Of a stretch of 64,000 bases of DNA, positions 61,501-64,000 are shown one piece after another (position 1 is the stretch's first letter; each line of letters starts with the position of its first letter). The DNA lies in NCBI GenBank assembly GCA_946965045.2, contig OX337228.1, positions 6,386,001 through 6,450,000 of the forward strand, read 5' to 3'. Below the pieces are notes generated by a model. That model was not told where the DNA came from, ran no database searches, and worked only from the letters and a program-made list of their open reading frames with translations. Position numbers and translations under genes: made by a program. The stretch comes from Epithemia pelagica. Taxonomy: Eukaryota; Bacillariophyta; Bacillariophyceae; Surirellales; Surirellaceae.

Positions 61501-62253
61501 GAGTCTGGTGAGGTTGTCCATGACGTTTCCAAGCAGTGCTCGTGGATTCTTGTGAATCGTCGAGGACAGGCAGCCTGGCAAAACATACCCATTCGATTGG
61601 AACGCCAATTGATGGACAAGGGCCTGGTCAATTCTGCACCCAGTCTTGTTGGTGCGTGGCGCGCGATGGGATGCATCTCGGAGAACGAGTCTGCGAGAGA
61701 AACTAGCACCGCCATCACATTACAAGGGAACACGACAGGGGAATTGCCAAATGAAGCAACACAAACCACATTGCCTTCTGTGGTGCCTGAAAGGGGGGAG
61801 CAAGATGATGAAAGGGGCGAAAAATCAGATGAAAGAGGGGAACAAGTAGAAGAAGGAGAACGAGAAAACACACGTCAAGCCGCCAATGATGCACCAGTTG
61901 GCGTGACTCAACCCGAAGACAATTTTCCCATGGACCAGCCATGCGGAGAGTGCAATAGCAATCGGATTGTCAGTGTCAGCTTGGGACCTGAGGACACATA
62001 CTTTGTCCGGTTTGGGGATGGAACCGTGGACTATTGTCTATGTGCACGGGCGGCCCAGGCTTGTCACGAGTTGCAAGAGAAGGGGATGCAACAAGACAAA
62101 GATGATGGCGATGATGATCCTGGTCGATTGAAACTGTTGGAATTTGCTCTGCATCCGCAACTTTGGGATACAGACTATGTTCTTCAAAGTCAATGGATTC
62201 GTCCATCCACAACGACGACAGCATTGGTCGAGGGGGACCATGCGTATTCCTAA
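55567..62253 (+). CDS. giant 2228-aa protein: disordered body, folded C-terminal WGGLP/FGP-repeat region
   Basis: The largest ORF in the window, one exon. Residues 1 to about 1000 are almost wholly low complexity (T, S, P, Q, H, R runs), including three similar Pro-rich blocks (APWTQQRPTPVAPWTTQ, VAPWTIHKTVG). Residues 1000-1800 are acidic and Ser-rich, with PSTIKDVASLLSS twice near 1650 and 1695. From about 1845 a folded region begins: FDNGRGEAGFLIHQSP, HCWGGLPERLADRL, VYLATGPADQYYAKLASGEV, VERVAFGPLATYLDDE, WQNIPIRLERQL, VSVSLGPEDTYFVRFGDGTV. The alternation of 'GP...YxxxxxxG' with 'WxxxPxxLxxxL' resembles repeat modules seen in many diatom and oomycete proteins, possibly a beta-propeller; recalled, not searched. 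Function unknown. It ends 375 bases before eS7. Confidence 0.75.
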   Translation: MRHHNNDPSRSTTTTTTSVRAAAAGTVVQPPPTTMSKPGGGVSSSSYSQRGSLWVPSTAMATPTATATLSSSSTTPPTASTTTTTNTSTTAISPPITTTAPSSSPPLTTLHEKTTTLFSSSVNSHNINTGTVQASLRRRSRLAQQQQQQQSQQSQPPPSTAPPPTIGGADAAVAPTRSRGAKAKRDKTVVPPPTVIVTRTLSPTLENDTNSLSPPPPQPPLSSSWSPRSSSHHRQRRPSTGVASCGSSQCSSSTTKQENQLNELIHRLSSSSNRRRSKQPKRHERDATVPKRQEHKKKKKPKKAPKQKKRPIQKDEEEEDVQDHDPEEEEDHVPSRRRNKLKLQSTTHQPSSSLLSSGSALPATTRQVGKSNQGRRQPTRPPHPSQPVVPDSNYNSNRSNDHHHHPHVRRRPRHQQQGEGGPGPGSSFSSVLPAPQAMVGSSSHKPTTPIVSSPPQRHSYRQRTRQMDASPFVGVGTTHPPSRRSKRRMGPDCGPTEAEDRGGENDRELVHNKNHNNHKAVYNRTMPAAEKENAAHNNSNGAVSSYHASSHPHPPSRIITTTTPLAPSSVPSNSTTTTTTIPSKKADLDRTLHELSVRPGAIHPTAGTAAASTCSPKDRLTSNTRQHEPQANVTAASLELPPPPIESPPPAPETEASVVSWRGLFTWMQQPAPTNGVVLPSSISRNTTMKRGIGGGMTSPNSSSTAGVAASATAACPPPLWTSRTDKMESSSPVAAAPRAPWTQQRPTPVAPWTTQASTNTPVAPWTIHKTVGAIPTAASITSPSSLSTVSSKPPPPPPPLLVQHREPMTETGSPPYQPRKLLASLSSRPHQQQQHPESKSTAEHQEETPPKLQQQQQQRRRRPVLQQFPPFASTSSNSKAAAARRTGNERALAARREILSSRSSLLASPPQSRSVPQTIVLPQQGSGELETTPLIVRTSPSLSSGKNRSNTNPKEDVDSLASQEPSVEKDQATETTVLDLSVQGQAMTPSPGPKKPKDNYVVLALSDSLATLTASCLDQILVIQIQAADAPKAIPPSPTKALMFQEDACPDSNSSNSCQTNRMGTTSESQARTLDTNQAVKKASTGSTPDVSDTVNVAEPNKNNSMTVSEEERLDAAYASAVLAACNGSKNTQETTCFVASGSNDASNVCLEAKNMLFAQGPNRKEPPLVSQTTIPEEKAESNDAVLKVLPSTSQGPMKSTEDDVGTTFGEAELSSSARDTQSLADEKPKAPTDASTNKEQPSTGASSSINRRQLQPLLDMFEPGASLFYDDGGEEKKDGSQELRPELMEVMDEECHFDEVPRMISFSNDAASNLFHLCPGRSKAEETKTGLVHKMEDKERQDNRNVVVQSTLKPAKRGADSTLHSLSGPAVDSSFQSFVDGSIEEWTTPLNESNVSQTTVSCKENRVSPVQHQDTIGTSMFQVNVLEESGGHEAFLTDIEVAVQDVPIQVKQTENLVAMPQVTSDIQHELEITTQDEASAGTEAGNVPVAPQSPSDIQQKREDAEEEDTESSPEREKIVTRQKEPLLEHDLDGNLQMILHDVARSQDADDQDASSSSTSQEEDETEGRNQAETTSLVKRDIHLEQESFKSVTRPLEERAQPDISKRDPSIGSGDASLNQQLDDTSEIDQLVRNASVSMDEDEQSSTGHEPSTIKDVASLLSSGSSASSMESQEDDDDDENHSSSTFDQPSTIKDVASLLSSSTSESEDEEVDDLSSVDSNDIGQWLERLGKGTPEGQNKEEEEEEEDEKADASVESVESDADARAYEETRLKPMSLPLAQMPAVSVSFRSPKASRAMAELFQIPDHALLKLGSDSQTSTLHLNNDPCTSNDVGCSLQDAESAMRPHPICLFDNGRGEAGFLIHQSPVMERQQANVSQAPMVHCWGGLPERLADRLYVASLRHSDLVYLATGPADQYYAKLASGEVWWGSPCTTANEEADTVNHNAFLHVCEAWNDVERVAFGPLATYLDDELYQENESGEVVHDVSKQCSWILVNRRGQAAWQNIPIRLERQLMDKGLVNSAPSLVGAWRAMGCISENESARETSTAITLQGNTTGELPNEATQTTLPSVVPERGEQDDERGEKSDERGEQVEEGERENTRQAANDAPVGVTQPEDNFPMDQPCGECNSNRIVSVSLGPEDTYFVRFGDGTVDYCLCARAAQACHELQEKGMQQDKDDGDDDPGRLKLLEFALHPQLWDTDYVLQSQWIRPSTTTTALVEGDHAYS

Positions 62254-62627
62254 GTCTAGAATTTTCTACTGTATAGTCTCTTGGTCTTCTCTTTCTTTCA
62301 CGAAGACCTACTATGACGCATCGGACAAGGATCCAATCTCCCGCAATTGTTCATTGACAAGATAGAGGAGTCCCAACTCCCAACGTTGACGAATAGAGAT
62401 ATAGCGACGGTAGCATATAAAAGCGATTAATATGCGATTTAGCAATGATGAGAGCGATCATGCCCAGGAAGCGACTCATGAGCGATCTAAATGATGCATG
62501 GTCTTACCGTCTATCGCCCTACTAAAACGTTTTGGCTCACGGCTCTTTACAACCTCTCCCTCTCTATTTGAACTCTGGATTGACCCGCGAACCTTTTCCC
62601 CATTCCTTCCATAGAGTAATCGACACA
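62254..62627 (+). other. intergenic region and eS7 promoter
   Basis: 374 bases between two plus-strand genes. A pyrimidine-rich stretch (ACCTCTCCCTCTCT, 62552-62565) lies about 65 bases before the eS7 ATG, as common near ribosomal-protein transcription starts. No gene is seen. Confidence 0.4.
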
Positions 62628-63367
62628 ATGGCAATGCAAAAAATCAAAAAGATGGGTGGTGTAAGTCCTCTATAATGGTGTTGTTGCGTGGAAGTATCCA
62701 TTGTCCCTGTCTCGTCTCTCATGATCGTCTCCCTCCTTCTCTCTCTCTTTTCTTGGTTTGTTTTTGTCTTGTTGTTTGTTCTGGACGAATGACTGTTTGT
62801 ACAATCCCTTCTCGTCGTTTTCCTCTGTAGGCCGAACCCGATGACTTTGAAAAGTCGGTGGCTCAAGAACTGTTGAATTTGGAAATGACGAGTCCGGATT
62901 TGAAAGCCTCTTTGCGCGATTTGTACATTGTGGGCGCCAAGGAAGTCGAGACGGGCAGTGGTCGCAAGGCGATTGTGATTTACGTCCCCTTCAAATTGCG
63001 TTCGGCCTTTCAAAAGGTTCATCCCCGATTGGTACGAGAAATGGAAAAGAAATTTTCGGGCAAACATGTCTTGTTGCTCGCCCACCGAAATATCTTGGGC
63101 AAGAGCTTTGCGCGATCGACCAAGGGCACCAAGGGACCTCGACCGCGGAGTCGGACCTTGACGGCTGTACAGGATGCCATCTTGGAAGATGTGTGCTTTC
63201 CTACCGAAATTGTTGGCAAGCGAACACGGGTCAAGCTCGATGGCAAGCGAACCATCAAAATTTATCTGGACAGCAAAGATCAAGCCAATGTCGAAGGACG
63301 AGTGGATACCTACGCGGCCGTCTACGGAAAACTCACCAACAAAACAGTCACCTTTTTGTTCCAGTAG
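62628..63367 (+). CDS. RPS7: 40S ribosomal protein eS7
   Basis: Small-subunit protein. Exon 1, 62628-62660, encodes [11 protein letters not shown]. The 170-base intron begins GTAAGTCC and ends CTGTAG. Exon 2, 62831-63367, continues [18 protein letters not shown]. Joined in phase 0 this gives 189 aa (human 194). Family blocks: [96 protein letters not shown]. The intron just after a few N-terminal codons is typical of ribosomal-protein genes in intron-poor genomes. Exon 2 alone has a late ATG, so the spliced start is preferred. Confidence 0.96.
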
Positions 63368-64000
63368 ATACTTATAGCTGGAGCAAATCAACAAGCCTAA
63401 CGCAACGCAAAACTCTTTGGATTGTAGGTAGGTTATGCTTGCTGTCGTATGCTTTTTGCGAAGGACTCATGTGGATTGAGCGGAGACAGACCTAAACGTT
63501 GAGCAGTCATCCCGAAGTACAAGACACTCGGACCCACCATATGGTACTTTTCTCTCTAGGTGGGAAGAAGTTATCTTCAATACCAAGCAAATCTACCTCA
63601 CCGACCAGGTGCTTTGTGAAGACCACCCATCGTCTTCTCTTCCAATAAGACACTCTCCAATCCCCAACATCTACTATATAACTCGACATGAAAAGTGTCA
63701 AGGTCGTTCTTGGAAGGAGTGTGGCTTTGAATAGGCAAGGTAAGTGGATACTCCCTTGCCCTTCTTTTGTGGTATCTACCTACCTAGGTAGTCCTACTAG
63801 ATTATCTACCTCATCAGGTACGTAGTCTATCTCTATAGTGAAGTTTTGTCTCAGCCGACACGCGACTCGACGCGACATACAGACAGACACTGAAAGCCGG
63901 GCTTGATGTTTGGTCTTGTTGGGCTTGTATCAGTTGACTATGACTACAAGATCAAGAATAAATCCACAGATAAGCCGATGATGTCCTAATTATTCGCTGT
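63368..64000. other. terminal gene-free stretch
   Basis: 633 bases holding the eS7 3' end. The palindromic CTACCTACCTAGGTAG lies at 63777-63792, with related ATCTACC repeats nearby. A 64-codon minus-strand frame (63507-63701) shows no domain and is not called. Confidence 0.45.

Noticed and set aside
1-64000. tRNA and rRNA genes
   Set aside because: Looked for B-box-like GGTTCGANNCC with an acceptor stem and for conserved rRNA stretches; nothing convincing was seen by eye. A tRNAscan run would settle this.

Overview
The window looks like nuclear DNA of a diatom, most likely a raphid pennate; the genus cannot be fixed from sequence alone. The main evidence is a silicic-acid transporter with paired EGxQ/GRQ motifs (8.2-9.8 kb), a gene with two copies of the diatom-typical DUF6824 'GRGxHVNK' domain (22.9-26.1 kb), eukaryotic housekeeping genes with few short GT-AG introns, and several long proteins rich in Q, T, S, P and acidic residues encoded by CAA/ACA/GAA-type trinucleotide runs. 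Function names come from motifs and family knowledge recalled without database searches.

Layout. 0-5.6 kb: a two-gene unit that looks like a DNA transposon (an acidic/coiled-coil ORF and a convergent 1142-aa zinc-cluster, transposase-like ORF), with arrays of short hairpins beside both genes. 5.6-8.2 kb: gene-free DNA holding a 200-bp inverted repeat (foldback) and TACTCGTA-rich sequence. 8.2-28.9 kb: a compact gene island with SIT, an importin-alpha-like ARM protein with a C-terminal Cys cluster, PHF5A, ribulose-phosphate 3-epimerase, a small membrane protein, an LCLAT1-like acyltransferase, ArsH, a CHORD protein, a WW-CD225 protein, eIF3g, the double-DUF6824/Tudor-like protein, and a membrane protein with a repeated RRKGS motif. 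28.9-32.5 kb: a gene graveyard with a truncated, frameshifted EngB-type GTPase, a multiply frameshifted unknown gene, a broken glycosyltransferase-like gene, and nested hairpin tandem repeats. 32.6-48.2 kb: a MON2 homologue, an ArfGAP, a CDK-like kinase with HGD instead of HRD, a DDX6/DHH1 helicase, a METTL17/Rsm22 mitochondrial methyltransferase, and a kelch protein with an unresolved 5' end. 48.2-51.1 kb: no clean gene, though several exon-like pieces on the minus strand suggest an intron-rich gene. 51.1-64 kb: two very long low-complexity proteins (922 and 2228 aa) and spliced ribosomal protein eS7.

Functional themes. RNA and translation genes are frequent (PHF5A, eIF3g, DDX6, eS7, METTL17). 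MON2 (Arf-GEF-related, Golgi/endosome) sits next to an ArfGAP on the same strand. Several intergenic gaps are short and divergent, so shared promoters are likely. Splice sites were placed by hand from GT-AG signals plus reading-frame and family-length continuity. PHF5A, ArsH, DDX6, eS7, the acyltransferase and the double-DUF6824 gene all join in frame.
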